Shown: positions 1 through 9,340, counted from the stretch's first letter. The stretch: 64,000 bases of DNA from Bacillota bacterium (GCA_023408315.1 JAEYKI010000001.1:186001-250000); one strand, 5' to 3'. The notes: generated from the letters alone by a model not told the origin. Made by a program: numbers and translations.

Positions 1-1293
1 ACGCCGGACGACCGCCTCAGTAACGCCGCCCGTCACGCCAAACAATACGCCCGCCCCGCTGGCGATTCCAAACGGCATATCCGGCGCTTCCATTTCCAGT
101 TCGCCAAAAACAATGCCGCATTCCCGAAGCATTTTTGCAAATTCCAGCGTTGTAATCACATAATCCACATCCGGCTGCCCGCCGTTTACAAACTCCTGCC
201 TGGCTGCCTCGGCCTTCTTGGCCGTGCAGGGCATCAGCGAAACCACCACCGTTTTGCGCCCGTCCGCTTCCCCTGCCGTTTTATAATGCTCCTTAATCAG
301 GGAGCCAAACATCTGCTGCGGCGAGCGGCAGGTGGAGATATTACCCAGCAAATCCGGGTAATTGTTCTCCGCATACTTTACCCACGCAGGGCAGCAGGAG
401 GTAAACAGAGGCAAATTTTTGTCTTCTTCCAATCTCTTTAAAAGCTCCTGCGATTCTTCCATAACCGTCAGGTCCGCCGCAATGGAAGTATCGTATATTT
501 CGTCAAACCCAAGCTTGCGCAGTGCGGCCACGGTCTTGCCCATTACGTTTTCGCCGGAAGCTATGCCAAATTCTTCTCCCAGGGCAACACGCACTGCGGG
601 CGCAACCTGCACCACCACCCGTTTCTCCGGGTCGTACAGCTCGTTCCACAACTCCCGGGTCTCGTTTTTCACCACAATAGCGCCCGTTGGGCAAACAGCC
701 GCGCACTGCCCGCAATTTACGCACCCGGTCTGCGCAATCGGCCGGTCAAACGCGGGGGTCACCTTCATTCTGCTGCCTCTGCGCGCAAAGTCAATTGCCC
801 CCACGTTCTGTATCTCGCTGCACATACGCACGCAGTCTCCGCACAGGATGCATTTGCTGCCGTCCCGCACAATAGCCGGGGAAGATTCGTCCAGATCGCA
901 TTTTTTGCGGGGGTATTCAAACCGCACGCGTTTGATCCCAAAGCGCAGGGCAAGCTCCTGCAGGCGGCACTTGCCGCTTTTTTCGCAGGTGGTGCAGTCG
1001 CGGCAGTGGCTTGCCAGCAGCAGTTCCAAAATCATTTTCCTGTGCTTCTGCAGCTTGGGCGTGTTGGTCCACACCTTCATATTATGCTTTGGGGGCGTGG
1101 AACAGGAGGCCACAAGCCCGCCCCATTCGTCCTGCACCATGCACATGCGGCATGCGCCGTATATGGAAAGCTCTGAATAATAGCAGAAGGTGGGCAGTTC
1201 TATCCCCGCCTTGCGGATCACATCCAGTATATTTTTTTCACCGGCCAGTTCCACGCGCTCGCCGTCTATAATCATATATTCATTACTCAGCAT
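1..1293 (-). CDS. hydA: [FeFe] hydrogenase large subunit HydA, partial at left edge
   Basis: This is the catalytic subunit of a ferredoxin/NAD-linked electron-bifurcating [FeFe] hydrogenase. The reading frame is open to the left window edge, so the C-terminus is missing. An N-terminal [2Fe-2S] ferredoxin-like domain (FCYYSELSIYGACRMC) comes first, then a His/Cys [4Fe-4S] site (HCRDCTTCEKSGKC), two 4Fe-4S ferredoxin motifs (CILCGDCVRMC and CVNCGQCAAVCPTG), and the start of the H-cluster domain with the L1 motif TSCCPAWVKYAE and the L2 motif MPCTAKKAEA. The ATG at 1293 has a GGAG box just upstream and overlaps the hydB stop by 7 bases, which implies translational coupling. It is the last visible gene of the adh-rex1-hydCBA unit. 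Confidence 0.95.
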   Translation of the reverse strand, partial: MLSNEYMIIDGERVELAGEKNILDVIRKAGIELPTFCYYSELSIYGACRMCMVQDEWGGLVASCSTPPKHNMKVWTNTPKLQKHRKMILELLLASHCRDCTTCEKSGKCRLQELALRFGIKRVRFEYPRKKCDLDESSPAIVRDGSKCILCGDCVRMCSEIQNVGAIDFARRGSRMKVTPAFDRPIAQTGCVNCGQCAAVCPTGAIVVKNETRELWNELYDPEKRVVVQVAPAVRVALGEEFGIASGENVMGKTVAALRKLGFDEIYDTSIAADLTVMEESQELLKRLEEDKNLPLFTSCCPAWVKYAENNYPDLLGNISTCRSPQQMFGSLIKEHYKTAGEADGRKTVVVSLMPCTAKKAEAARQEFVNGGQPDVDYVITTLEFAKMLRECGIVFGELEMEAPDMPFGIASGAGVLFGVTGGVTEAVVRR

Positions 1294-3167
1294 ACTTTAT
1301 CTCCTATTGCGCCAAATTTGCAGGCTTCCTTGCATGCACCGCATTTAATGCAAAGTTCCTGGCTGATAAAAAACGGCTTTTTGATTTCTCCCTCAATCGC
1401 GCCCACCGGGCATTTCCTGCGGCACAGGCCGCAGCCTTTACACCTTTCGGGGTCTATGGTAATTCTGGCCAGCGCGCGGCAAGTGCCGGAGGGGCAAACC
1501 TTGTCCCGCACATGCGCAATATATTCGTCCCCAAAATACTTAATGGTGCTGATTACCGGGTACGGCGCGGTTTTTCCCAGGCCGCAAAGCGCTGTTTTGG
1601 ATATAGTCTCCGCCAGTTCCGCCAACAAGTCTATGTCTTCCATGCTCCCTTTTCCGTCCACAATGTTCTGCAAAATATCCAGCATGCGCATGGTTCCCTC
1701 CCTGCATGGCACACACTTGCCGCAGGATTCATTTTGTGTAAAGTTCATAAAAAACCGCGCAACTTCCACCATGCAGGTGTCTTCGTCCATTACAACAAGC
1801 CCGCCCGATCCAATCATTGCTCCCGCTTTCTTGAGCGAATCAAAATCAAGCGGCAGGTCGAGATGCTCGGCTGTCAGGCACCCGCCCGAAGGCCCGCCAA
1901 TCTGCACGGCCTTAAACCCTTTGCCGTTCTTTACGCCCCCGCCAATATCAAATATAACCTCGCGCAGCGTTGTACCCATGGGCACCTCTATCAGCCCTGT
2001 GTTGTTCACATTGCCGGTAAGCGCAAACGCCTTTGTGCCAGGGCTTTTCTCCGGCCCAATTGCCCTGTACCACTCCGGCCCGTTCTGTATGACCAGCGGC
2101 ACATTGGCAAACGTCTCCACGTTGTTTAAAACCGTGGGTTTGCCAAACAAGCCCTGCTCCACGGTGCGCGGGGGCTTTACGCGCGGCATGCCCCGGTTTC
2201 CCTCTATGGATGCCGTCAGCGCGCTGCCCTCTCCGCATACAAACGCTCCTGCGCCCTGGTTGATGTGCACGTCAAAATCAAACCCGGAACCCAATATATT
2301 TTTCCCCAGCAGCCCCTCCGCCTTGGCGCTCTTAATGGCGTACTCCAGGCGGCGTACAGCCAGGGGATACTCCGCCCGCACATAAATATATCCTTCGTGC
2401 GCACCCGTGGCATATGCGGCAATCAGCATTCCCTCTATCATCCGGTGCGGATCGCCCTCCATGATGCTCCGGTCCATAAACGCCCCCGGATCACCTTCGT
2501 CTCCGTTGCAGACGACGTATTTTTCATCCGCGTCCTGCGCTGCAACCTGCTCCCACTTGCGGCCCGCGGGATATCCACCGCCGCCGCGCCCGCGCAGATT
2601 GGAGGCTTTTATCTGCTCCACAACATCGCGCGGCGTTAGCTCAAACAGCGCCTTTGCCGCGCATCCGTATCCGCCTGTGGCAATATACTCCTCCACAGAT
2701 TCACAGTTCAGGTGCCCGCAATGCTCCAGCACAAGGCGCTTCTGCTTTTTATAAAAAGGTATGTCGTTCTGTTTTGCATAGCGCACCCCTTCCTGCGCGT
2801 ACAAAAGCCTTTCCACTGGCTCGCCGCCAACAATGCTTTTTTGCAGTATTTCTTCGCAGTCCTCCGGCTTTACCTTAATATAAAGCCACCCGTACGGCTC
2901 AACGCGCACAAGCGGGCCCATCTCGCAAAAGCCATGGCAGCCGGATTTCTTTAGGCCCACGCCAGTGCCATGCGGCTCTTTTGCCAGCTCCAGAGAAAGG
3001 CTTATGCCGGCTTCCTCCGCCAGCTTTTTCATGCGTCCAAATATCTCCAGAGAACCGCCTGCAACGCAGCCCGTGCCCGCGCAAATCAATATTTTTTTCG
3101 TTTCACGCTCCAGCGCCTCGGCATACTGCTGCGTTTTGTCAAGCAGTTCCCGCTTGCTGTTAATCAT
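1287..3167 (-). CDS. hydB: NADH-binding hydrogenase subunit HydB (NuoF-like)
   Basis: This is the flavin/NAD(H)-binding subunit of the bifurcating hydrogenase, about 626 residues with the ATG at 3167. Domains in order are an N-terminal thioredoxin-like [2Fe-2S] domain (CAGTGC near the N-terminus), the NuoF FMN/NAD domain with the glycine-rich stretch RGRGGGGYPAGRKW and the NGDEGDPGAF motif, the NuoF [4Fe-4S] site SCGKCVPC at about residues 481-488, and two C-terminal ferredoxin motifs (CKGCGLCRRKCPVG and CIKCGACKEACKFG). The start overlaps the hydC stop by a few bases and has a GGGGG box. An upstream ATG at 3173 is also possible. Size and domain order match HydB of HydABC complexes. Confidence 0.95.
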   Translation of the reverse strand: MINSKRELLDKTQQYAEALERETKKILICAGTGCVAGGSLEIFGRMKKLAEEAGISLSLELAKEPHGTGVGLKKSGCHGFCEMGPLVRVEPYGWLYIKVKPEDCEEILQKSIVGGEPVERLLYAQEGVRYAKQNDIPFYKKQKRLVLEHCGHLNCESVEEYIATGGYGCAAKALFELTPRDVVEQIKASNLRGRGGGGYPAGRKWEQVAAQDADEKYVVCNGDEGDPGAFMDRSIMEGDPHRMIEGMLIAAYATGAHEGYIYVRAEYPLAVRRLEYAIKSAKAEGLLGKNILGSGFDFDVHINQGAGAFVCGEGSALTASIEGNRGMPRVKPPRTVEQGLFGKPTVLNNVETFANVPLVIQNGPEWYRAIGPEKSPGTKAFALTGNVNNTGLIEVPMGTTLREVIFDIGGGVKNGKGFKAVQIGGPSGGCLTAEHLDLPLDFDSLKKAGAMIGSGGLVVMDEDTCMVEVARFFMNFTQNESCGKCVPCREGTMRMLDILQNIVDGKGSMEDIDLLAELAETISKTALCGLGKTAPYPVISTIKYFGDEYIAHVRDKVCPSGTCRALARITIDPERCKGCGLCRRKCPVGAIEGEIKKPFFISQELCIKCGACKEACKFGAIGDKVC

Positions 3168-3678
3168 TTGCATTCCCCCTAAGCTTGTCCAGCAGATCTT
3201 TGGCAAGATCCGGCGTCATTGCGGCATAAACGGTGTCGTTCACCGTAAGTACCGGCGCAAGGCCGCACGCGCCCAGGCAGGAAACCGTTTCCACCGTAAA
3301 AAGAAGGTCGTCCGTCGTCACCTTTTTATCATTCAGGCCCAGGCTTTCCCGCAGTGTTTCCAATATGGGAATGGATTTGCGCACATGGCAGGCCGTTCCG
3401 TCGCAGATGCGGATCACATATTTTCCTTTTGGCTTTAACGAAAAATTTTCGTAAAAAGTGGCGATGCTGTACAGTTTGGCGGAACTCATTTCCAGCTTTT
3501 GCGCAATATATTCCAAAACTTCCTCCGGCAGATACCTGAACTGCTTTTGCACCTCCTGCAGAATGGCGATTACCGCCGTGCTTTTATATCCGTATTTTTG
3601 AAGAATCACATCCGCAGCCGCATATCCGCCCTGCGGGTTTGCTTCTTGCATCTCCAAATCCGTTTTATTTTCAATCAT
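3160..3678 (-). CDS. hydC: Hydrogenase small subunit HydC (NuoE-like)
   Basis: This is a thioredoxin-fold [2Fe-2S] subunit of about 172 residues that passes electrons from NADH to HydB. It carries the NuoE signature cysteines in CDGTACHVRKS and further on in CLGACGLAPV, and the helical N-terminal part (ILQEVQKQFRYLPEEVL) typical of the family. The ATG at 3678 was chosen because GAGGAG stands about ten bases upstream; the longer open frame to 3759 runs into rex1. It follows rex1 by 19 bases and overlaps hydB, so rex1-hydC-hydB-hydA is one transcription unit. Confidence 0.95.
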   Translation of the reverse strand: MIENKTDLEMQEANPQGGYAAADVILQKYGYKSTAVIAILQEVQKQFRYLPEEVLEYIAQKLEMSSAKLYSIATFYENFSLKPKGKYVIRICDGTACHVRKSIPILETLRESLGLNDKKVTTDDLLFTVETVSCLGACGLAPVLTVNDTVYAAMTPDLAKDLLDKLRGNAND

Positions 3679-3697
3679 GTATGATTTTCTCCTCGCT

Positions 3698-4372
3698 TCA
3701 ATTCCCGGCTTGATGGCCGCCCTTACTTTTTTGGCATAACCGCTTGGAAAGCATGGCAAGCGACGCTCCCATGTTCTCGTTTTCTACCAGCACCCAATCC
3801 GGCACGTTTAAATGCGCGGGCGATAGGTTCCAGATGGCACGGACGCCGCCGTCCGCCAAAAGGTCCGCCGCCGCCTGCGCTTCCGCGGCAGGCACGGCGA
3901 CGATCCCAATCTGCACATGCATGCGCCTGCATATTTCGCCCAGCTTTTCCACGGGAAAAGCCCGTATGCAGCCGCAGGTTTGCAATTCATTTTTCCGGTT
4001 GCTGAACAGTGCCACAATTTCCAGCCCGTATTCGCTGAATCCTTCGTATTCCATAAGAGCCTCGCTCATTTTGCCCGCACCCACAACAACCGCCCTGCTG
4101 GTCTCCCTGTACCCCATAAACCGCTCTATATCCGCTATTAGTTCTTCCGTAACATAGCCGGTCCGCGGCCTGCCTCCCTGGCCCACATACGCCAGGTCCT
4201 TGCGCACCAGCACATGGTTTAAATTCAACTGCCGGGCAATAATGGCGGCGGATATGGTCTCGGGTCGCTCGCTTAAGGATTTTAAATAGCTCAGATACAG
4301 CGGCAGCCGCCCGAGCGTCCGGCCCGATACCGCTTCGCCCTCAGAGCGCTCCTGTTGCTTATAGGCGTTCAT
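3698..4372 (-). CDS. rex: Redox-sensing transcriptional repressor Rex, copy 1
   Basis: This is a 224-residue Rex protein. It has an N-terminal winged helix with the family signature for DNA contact (VRKDLAYVGQGGRPRTGY), a Rossmann NAD(H) domain (VVVGAGKMSEALM), and the C-terminal swap helix (ENENMGASLAMLSKRL). Rex repressors read the NADH/NAD+ ratio and control hydrogenase and alcohol dehydrogenase genes, which fits its place between adh and hydC. Its ATG overlaps the adh stop by one base (TGATG). The Rossmann motif reads GAGKMS rather than the usual GAGNLG seen in copy 2 at 6605-7258, so the two copies may differ in nucleotide response. Confidence 0.95.
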   Translation of the reverse strand: MNAYKQQERSEGEAVSGRTLGRLPLYLSYLKSLSERPETISAAIIARQLNLNHVLVRKDLAYVGQGGRPRTGYVTEELIADIERFMGYRETSRAVVVGAGKMSEALMEYEGFSEYGLEIVALFSNRKNELQTCGCIRAFPVEKLGEICRRMHVQIGIVAVPAAEAQAAADLLADGGVRAIWNLSPAHLNVPDWVLVENENMGASLAMLSKRLCQKSKGGHQAGN

Positions 4373-5544
4373 CAGAAGTTTACTTCCGTCCCGTAATACG
4401 CGCAGCCAAGGAGTTTTTCCATTTCCGCCGCCAAAACAGGCCGGGGGTTGGAACCCGTGCAGGCGTCGCCCACCGCAAGCTCCGCTATCTTTGCAACCTT
4501 TTCCTTAAACTCGCTTTCCTCTACGCCAAATTCCTTTAGCGTTTTGGGTATATGCAAAAGCGCGTTGTATTCGTCTATCTTGGCGCAAAGCGCCGCCACC
4601 AGTTCATCGTCCGTACCCTCAAGGCCTATAAAGCGCCCTATTTCCGCGTATCTCTCTTTGGCACATTTGGCATTGAATTTGATTACATAAGGCAAATAAA
4701 CGGCGTTCGCGCAGCCATGCGGAACATGCCCGCCAGAAAAAGCCGCGCCCGTTTTATGCGCCATGGAATGTACAATGCCCAAAAGCGCGTTGGTAAACGC
4801 CATACCCGCCATGCACTGCGCGTAATGCATCTGTTCCCTGGCCTTTGCGCTGCCCCTGTAGGAGTCCGGCAGATACTCAAAAACCATTTTAATGGCGCTC
4901 AGGGCCAGCGGATCGGTAAAGGGCGAATGCAATGAGGAAACATACGCTTCCACCGCGTGGGTCAGAGCGTCCATGCCCGTGTGGGCCGTCAGCTCCGGCG
5001 GCATTGTTTCCGCCAAATCCGGATCCACAACCGCTATGTCCGGCGTAATGTTGTAATCCGCAAGCGGGTATTTGATTCCCTTCTGATAATCCGTAATAAC
5101 AGAAAACGCCGTTACTTCCGTGGCAGTGCCGGAAGTGGAAGGAATGGCTATAAATTTTGCCTTTTGCCTGAGTTCCGGGAAATTGAACGGCTGAATGAGC
5201 GTTTCAAAGCTTGTATCCGGGTATTCATAAAACGCCCACATGGCTTTGGCTGCGTCTATTGGCGAGCCTCCTCCAATCGAAACGATCCAGTCCGGCTCAT
5301 ATTCCCGCATAGCCGCCGCGCCCCTGAGCACTGTTTCAACAGACGGGTCCGGTTCCACGTTTTCAAAAAGCCTTGATTCAATGCCAGCTTCATTGAGGTA
5401 TGCAACCACCTTGTCCAAAAAGCCAAACCGCTTCATGGAGCCTCCGCCCACCACAATCATTGCTTTTCTGCCTTTAATCTTCTTTAAAACGTCCAGCGAG
5501 CCTTTTCCGTAATAGATGTCACGGGGCAATGTGAATCTTGCCAT
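4372..5544 (-). CDS. Iron-containing alcohol dehydrogenase (group III)
   Basis: This is a 390-residue NAD(P)H-dependent alcohol dehydrogenase of the Fe-ADH family, butanol/ethanol dehydrogenase type. It shows the nucleotide-binding motif SIGGGSPIDAAKAMW, the family signature around STSGTATEVTAFSVIT, and metal-binding histidines in HTGMDALTHAVEAY, HSMAHKTGAAF and GGHVPHGCANA. The ATG at 5544 is preceded by GGAGG; the longer open frame reaches into the promoter and was rejected. It heads the adh-rex1-hydCBA unit, lies 40 bases downstream of a Rex operator and is cut off from lysR by a terminator. Its likely role is disposal of reducing power as alcohol when NADH is high. Confidence 0.93.
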   Translation of the reverse strand: MARFTLPRDIYYGKGSLDVLKKIKGRKAMIVVGGGSMKRFGFLDKVVAYLNEAGIESRLFENVEPDPSVETVLRGAAAMREYEPDWIVSIGGGSPIDAAKAMWAFYEYPDTSFETLIQPFNFPELRQKAKFIAIPSTSGTATEVTAFSVITDYQKGIKYPLADYNITPDIAVVDPDLAETMPPELTAHTGMDALTHAVEAYVSSLHSPFTDPLALSAIKMVFEYLPDSYRGSAKAREQMHYAQCMAGMAFTNALLGIVHSMAHKTGAAFSGGHVPHGCANAVYLPYVIKFNAKCAKERYAEIGRFIGLEGTDDELVAALCAKIDEYNALLHIPKTLKEFGVEESEFKEKVAKIAELAVGDACTGSNPRPVLAAEMEKLLGCAYYGTEVNF

Positions 5545-5583
5545 TTTTCTATCCTCCAAATTTTTTAAATTTAAAACTTCCTT

Positions 5584-5601
5584 TTGATAATATTTTAACA
5601 A
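5584..5601. promoter_or_regulatory. Putative Rex operator upstream of adh
   Basis: On the minus strand this reads TTGTTAAAATATTATCAA, a near-perfect palindrome (TTGTTAA, four bases, TTATCAA) that matches the clostridial Rex box TTGTTAA-N4-TTAACAA with one deviation. It lies 40 bases before the adh start, where a repressor would block transcription of adh-rex1-hydCBA. Two rex genes flank this unit. Confidence 0.75.
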
Positions 5602-5622
5602 TCTTGGCATATAAAAAATAAT

Positions 5623-5659
5623 ATAAAAAAAGCATATCGCTATATATATATCGATATGC
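5623..5659 (-). terminator. Intrinsic terminator after lysR
   Basis: The arms GCATATCG and CGATATGC (5632-5639 and 5652-5659) form an 8-bp stem that on the minus strand is followed directly by seven T. It separates rex2-lysR from the adh-rex1-hyd unit. The palindrome could also act as a LysR site, but the T-run favours a terminator. Confidence 0.7.
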
Positions 5660-5684
5660 CCGTACTGATTTAATTGATTAAGCT

Positions 5685-6608
5685 TCACAAGGGTTCCGCC
5701 GTTACTTCATCCCTTACCAGGTGCAGTTCTGCCAGAAACGCCTTGTCCAGATCGGTCATTTTATAACCCTTTGCGTATATAAGCAAATCCACATATGTAT
5801 TGTTCACTCCATAACACTTCTTTTGCAGCAACCCGTAACAGTCCAGCAATTCCTGCGGCATGGGGGAAACCCACATATACGTTGCGGGCGCTTTGCGCAG
5901 CAGATCAAACTGGCTTCCCCTCTCATACACATATATCCTTCTGCTCAGTTCCGCTTTTTCTTCCCGGCTCTCCGTTACGGACAGCGGCAGGGATAAATCC
6001 CCATGCGCAATCTCCACGTACTGGTTTAAATCGCTGTAGCTTATTTCCCCGCACTTTCCAAGAGAATGGTCCTTGGATATCAGTACATTGTATGTATATT
6101 CAAGAACGGGCTCCCATTCCAGTTCCTTCTCCTGAAGCAGGGAATAAAAATATTTCTCATGCATTTTCTGAAAGCGGATGATGCCAAGGTCGTACTCACT
6201 TTCGGCAACAAGGTGAATCGCCTGCATGGTATTGGTCTCATAAAAGTCCATATCCATGCCCTTGGTGATGTCCAGCCCGTTGATAAAACGCGTAAAAGCG
6301 TGCGCAATATAGCTGGCCCTGGGCACCGCTATGTTAAACCGCTGCTTTTCTTCCCCCGGTTTAAATAGGGTTTCCATTTCGTCAATCTGCGCCAGGATAT
6401 TTTTGGCGTAAGTCAGAAACTCCGCGCCCCTCTTGGTGGGTTTGATTCCCTTTGATGTGCGCTTAAAAATGGTAATGCCCAAAGTGAATTCAAGTTCCTT
6501 GATTGCCTTGCTCAAATTTGGCTGCGCCATATACAGCCGCTCCGCAGCCTGCGTAATGGAGCCAGTCTTCTCTACTTCCAGCGCATACCTAAGATGAATA
6601 ATGTTCAA
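5685..6608 (-). CDS. LysR-family transcriptional regulator
   Basis: This is a 307-residue LysR-type regulator. Its N-terminal winged helix has the standard pattern (SITQAAERLYMAQPNLSKAI), followed by a coiled linker helix and an effector domain of periplasmic-binding fold from about residue 90. The ATG overlaps the rex2 stop (ATGA), so rex2 and lysR are co-transcribed. Its target is unknown. The adjacent adh gene, just past a terminator, is a natural candidate. The effector cannot be deduced from sequence. Confidence 0.88.
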   Translation of the reverse strand: MNIIHLRYALEVEKTGSITQAAERLYMAQPNLSKAIKELEFTLGITIFKRTSKGIKPTKRGAEFLTYAKNILAQIDEMETLFKPGEEKQRFNIAVPRASYIAHAFTRFINGLDITKGMDMDFYETNTMQAIHLVAESEYDLGIIRFQKMHEKYFYSLLQEKELEWEPVLEYTYNVLISKDHSLGKCGEISYSDLNQYVEIAHGDLSLPLSVTESREEKAELSRRIYVYERGSQFDLLRKAPATYMWVSPMPQELLDCYGLLQKKCYGVNNTYVDLLIYAKGYKMTDLDKAFLAELHLVRDEVTAEPL

Positions 6609-7258
6609 GCTTCCTCCCCCTTGCCTTGGGTTCTGCTCTGCAAATGCTTGGACAGCATTGCGAGCGAGGCCGCCATGTTTTCATTTTGCACCAATATGTG
6701 GCCCGGCACACTGAGACGGACCGGCGCAAAATTCCAAATGGCCAGTATACCGCTTTGCACCATTAAATCGCAAACTTCCTGCGCCGCATTACCGGGCACG
6801 GTAATAATGCCAATGGATACGTGCAGCCTATCGCACAGGTCCCCTAATTTATCCAAAGAGAAAACGTGTTTGCCGTTTATTTCAGTCCCCCACATATCTT
6901 TATCGCAATCAAACGCCGCCACTATGGAGACTCCATATTCGTCCAAATCATCATACGAAAGCAACGCCCTGCCCAAATTTCCGGCTCCCACCAGCACTGC
7001 GTCCGTTTTATTATTATACCCCAGGCAGTTTTCTATCACTTCTATCAGCTCTCCAACACAAAAGCCCACTTTGGGTTTTCCGCCGTTTGTGCTCACAGCC
7101 GCAAGGTCTTTTCTTACCTGAACTTCATTCAGGCCCATTTCCTTTGCTATTTTTGGCGCGGAAACAGTTTCAACGCCAGCCTTGCAAGCTTTCTTTAAAT
7201 AATTCAGATAATAAGGAAGACGCTGCAGCGTTTGCCTGGATATCTCAATACGATCCAT
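6605..7258 (-). CDS. rex: Redox-sensing repressor Rex, copy 2
   Basis: This is a second Rex protein (217 residues) with a winged helix (VRKDLAAVSTNGGKPKVGF), a canonical Rossmann motif (VLVGAGNLGRALL) and the C-terminal swap helix (QNENMAASLAMLSKHL). It is clearly a paralogue of the copy at 3698-4372 rather than a recent duplicate, since the effector and DNA-binding regions differ at many positions. It is first in the rex2-lysR pair. No clear Rex box was seen in the 150 bases upstream. Confidence 0.94.
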   Translation of the reverse strand: MDRIEISRQTLQRLPYYLNYLKKACKAGVETVSAPKIAKEMGLNEVQVRKDLAAVSTNGGKPKVGFCVGELIEVIENCLGYNNKTDAVLVGAGNLGRALLSYDDLDEYGVSIVAAFDCDKDMWGTEINGKHVFSLDKLGDLCDRLHVSIGIITVPGNAAQEVCDLMVQSGILAIWNFAPVRLSVPGHILVQNENMAASLAMLSKHLQSRTQGKGEEA

Positions 7259-7403
7259 GCTTTCTTACCTTTCCATCCAGTTTTCTATTATCGATATTAT
7301 AATACTGATACAAAAAAATCAAGACCGTCTTATTAAACAGTCCCAATATAAATACTTTAAAACCCGGTATCCGTCGTATGTAAGCCGTTCATTCATTGCC
7401 GTT

Positions 7404-7625
7404 TCAACTTCTTATTTTGCAAGCATCCGTATCAGCCTTCCCAAAGAAACGCATCACCCCAGTTGTGCGTCTTCATTCAGTTCCACTGTATCATAGGCTA
7501 CTTTGGGGACAATGCCGCCGTTCCATTGAACGGCGGCGGCATCAGCCCCCGTAGCCTTCTCCCTCAATAAATAACGCCAGCGTTATATTTGTTTCCAGAT
7601 AAACCTGTTCACCGTTAACCCTCAT
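7404..7625 (-). pseudogene. thiS: Frameshifted thiS-like sulfur-carrier remnant
   Basis: Directly overlapping the end of thiC, an ATG at 7625 opens a ThiS-like frame ([19 protein letters not shown]) that stops after 26 codons. ThiS-like sequence resumes in a shifted frame (AAVQWNGGIVPKVAYDTVEL) and again in a third frame (VMRFFGKADTDA). The first shift falls in a run of five G. The normal C-terminal Gly-Gly that accepts sulfur is not seen. Either this is a decayed thiS or the base calls are wrong at two short G runs. A perfect 10-bp hairpin (7514-7537) lies inside it but has no T-run on either strand. Confidence 0.6.
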
Positions 7626-8946
7626 ATTTCATCTCCTGCTCTTCCTGGCTCAGCTCTACTTTTTTGCCTTCCAAAATCATATTGGTGGTACGCATCGCGC
7701 ACATTTTCCCGCACATGGAGCAAGTATGGCGGTCGGCAGGCGGCTGGGATTCAAAATACCGCCGGGCCTTTTCGCCGTCAACCGCAAGGCCAAACATCTC
7801 TTCCCAGTCAATCCGCCTCCTTGCATCGCTCATCCGATCGTCTATTTCCCTCGCGCCCGGAATACCTTTTGCAATATCCGCGGCATGCGCGGCGATTTTG
7901 CCTGCAACAATCCCTTCGCGCACATCATCCAAATCAGGCAATCGCAAATGCTCCGCGGGCGTTACATAACACAAAAAGTCTGCGCCGTTTGCCGCTGCAA
8001 TCGCCCCGCCTATTGCAGACGTGATATGGTCGTAACCCGGCGCAATATCCGTCACCAGCGGGCCCAGCACATAAAACGGCGCGTTATGGCAGAGCCGTTT
8101 TTGGAGCGCCATATTTGCGGCAATTTCATTCATCGCCATATGCCCCGGCCCTTCCACCATTACCTGCACATCTTTCTCCCAGGCGCATTTCGTAAGGTGC
8201 CCAAGCTCTATCAATTCCGCAATTTGCCCGGCGTCGGTGCTGTCATGGATCGACCCGGGGCGAAGCGCGTCTCCAAGGCTGATCGTAACGTCATACGCGC
8301 GGAGGATTTCCAGCACTTCCTCATAATACTCATAGAATGGGTTCTCGTTTCCCGTCATCTCCATCCATGCAAAAAGAAGCGAGCCGCCCCTGGATACGAT
8401 ATTGGTAAGCCTGCCCTCCCGCCTGAACACTTCCACCGCCCGCCTGTTGATGCCCGCATGTATCGTCATAAAGTCCACACCTTCTTTCGCATGGGCTTCC
8501 ACCACTGTAAAAAAATCTTTTGCCGTTATCTGGGGCAGGTCTTTTTCCAGATAGCCAATCGCGTCATACATGGGAACCGTGCCTATCATCGCCGGCGACA
8601 TCGCAACCAGTTCCTGCCGGAAGGTGTTTGTCTTGCCGTAGTTCGACAGATCCATAATGGCCTCGCATCCAAACGAAAGGGCCAGCTTCACCTTTTTCAT
8701 TTCAACATCGTAATTTTTACAGTCTCCCGAAATACCCAGATTCACATTGATTTTTGTCCGAAGCCCGGTCCCGATTCCTTCGGGAGACAAGGCTTTGTGA
8801 TTTACGTTTGCGGGAATTGCCACCTGGCCGGATGCGACCAGTTTTTTAAGCTTATCCGTTTCCAGTTGCTCTTTTTTTGCCACCATCTCCATCTGAGGCG
8901 TTACAATCCCCATTTTAGCGGCCTGCATTTGCGTTTTATAGTTCAT
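7615..8946 (-). CDS. thiC: Phosphomethylpyrimidine synthase ThiC
   Basis: This is a radical SAM enzyme that converts aminoimidazole ribotide into the HMP-phosphate moiety of thiamine. The 443-residue protein has the ThiC core ([50 protein letters not shown]) and the C-terminal iron-sulfur motif [10 protein letters not shown] (C-x2-C-x4-C pattern), which binds the [4Fe-4S] cluster. A TPP riboswitch with terminator precedes it, so it is shut off when thiamine diphosphate is plentiful. The next gene downstream is the broken thiS-like frame. Confidence 0.97.
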   Translation of the reverse strand: MNYKTQMQAAKMGIVTPQMEMVAKKEQLETDKLKKLVASGQVAIPANVNHKALSPEGIGTGLRTKINVNLGISGDCKNYDVEMKKVKLALSFGCEAIMDLSNYGKTNTFRQELVAMSPAMIGTVPMYDAIGYLEKDLPQITAKDFFTVVEAHAKEGVDFMTIHAGINRRAVEVFRREGRLTNIVSRGGSLLFAWMEMTGNENPFYEYYEEVLEILRAYDVTISLGDALRPGSIHDSTDAGQIAELIELGHLTKCAWEKDVQVMVEGPGHMAMNEIAANMALQKRLCHNAPFYVLGPLVTDIAPGYDHITSAIGGAIAAANGADFLCYVTPAEHLRLPDLDDVREGIVAGKIAAHAADIAKGIPGAREIDDRMSDARRRIDWEEMFGLAVDGEKARRYFESQPPADRHTCSMCGKMCAMRTTNMILEGKKVELSQEEQEMKYEG

Positions 8947-8969
8947 ATTCCGGTAAACTCCTTTTTTCC

Positions 8970-9011
8970 TAATAAAAATAGCAGATATACCAAACCTGGT
9001 TTATCTGCTAT
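8970..9011 (-). terminator. Riboswitch-controlled intrinsic terminator of thiC
   Basis: A perfect 10-bp inverted repeat (ATAGCAGATA at 8978-8987 and TATCTGCTAT at 9002-9011) is followed on the minus strand by a T-rich run, between the TPP aptamer and the thiC start. It is the likely expression platform: formed when TPP is bound, prevented otherwise. Confidence 0.85.
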
Positions 9012-9041
9012 GTAGAATCATAAATACAAATTATATTATAC

Positions 9042-9133
9042 AACATTCCCTACGTTGGCATTACCCAAATCAGGTATAAAGGTGCGAAGTTGGATTACTT
9101 CATCTCAGCCTGCCTGACAAGCTCCCTCAGCTA
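9042..9133 (-). ncRNA. TPP riboswitch (THI element)
   Basis: On the minus strand the aptamer contains the conserved pieces GGCTGAGATGA, ACCTGATTTGGGTAATGCC and CAACGTAGGGA in the right order and spacing, upstream of thiC. These are the pyrimidine- and pyrophosphate-sensing cores of the THI box. End points are approximate. Confidence 0.95.
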
Positions 9134-9340
9134 TTCATTTTTATTGATTATATAACCGCCGATGAATAAAAGTCAACAATCAAAATCTAAATTGCCAAGC
9201 AGACCACTGCCAGCCACAGAACCGTAAGAAGTACCCATTCGGATACTCCTCTAGTTGTCTATACGTTATCCGCGCCTTTGCTTATTGAAATCCGCATTGC
9301 CAAAATTCCATATTCATACATTTCCAGCATGCATCTTTCT

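Noticed and set aside
7514..7537. Strong hairpin as thiC terminator
   Set aside because: The 10-bp stem has no T-run on either strand and lies inside the thiS-like coding remnant.
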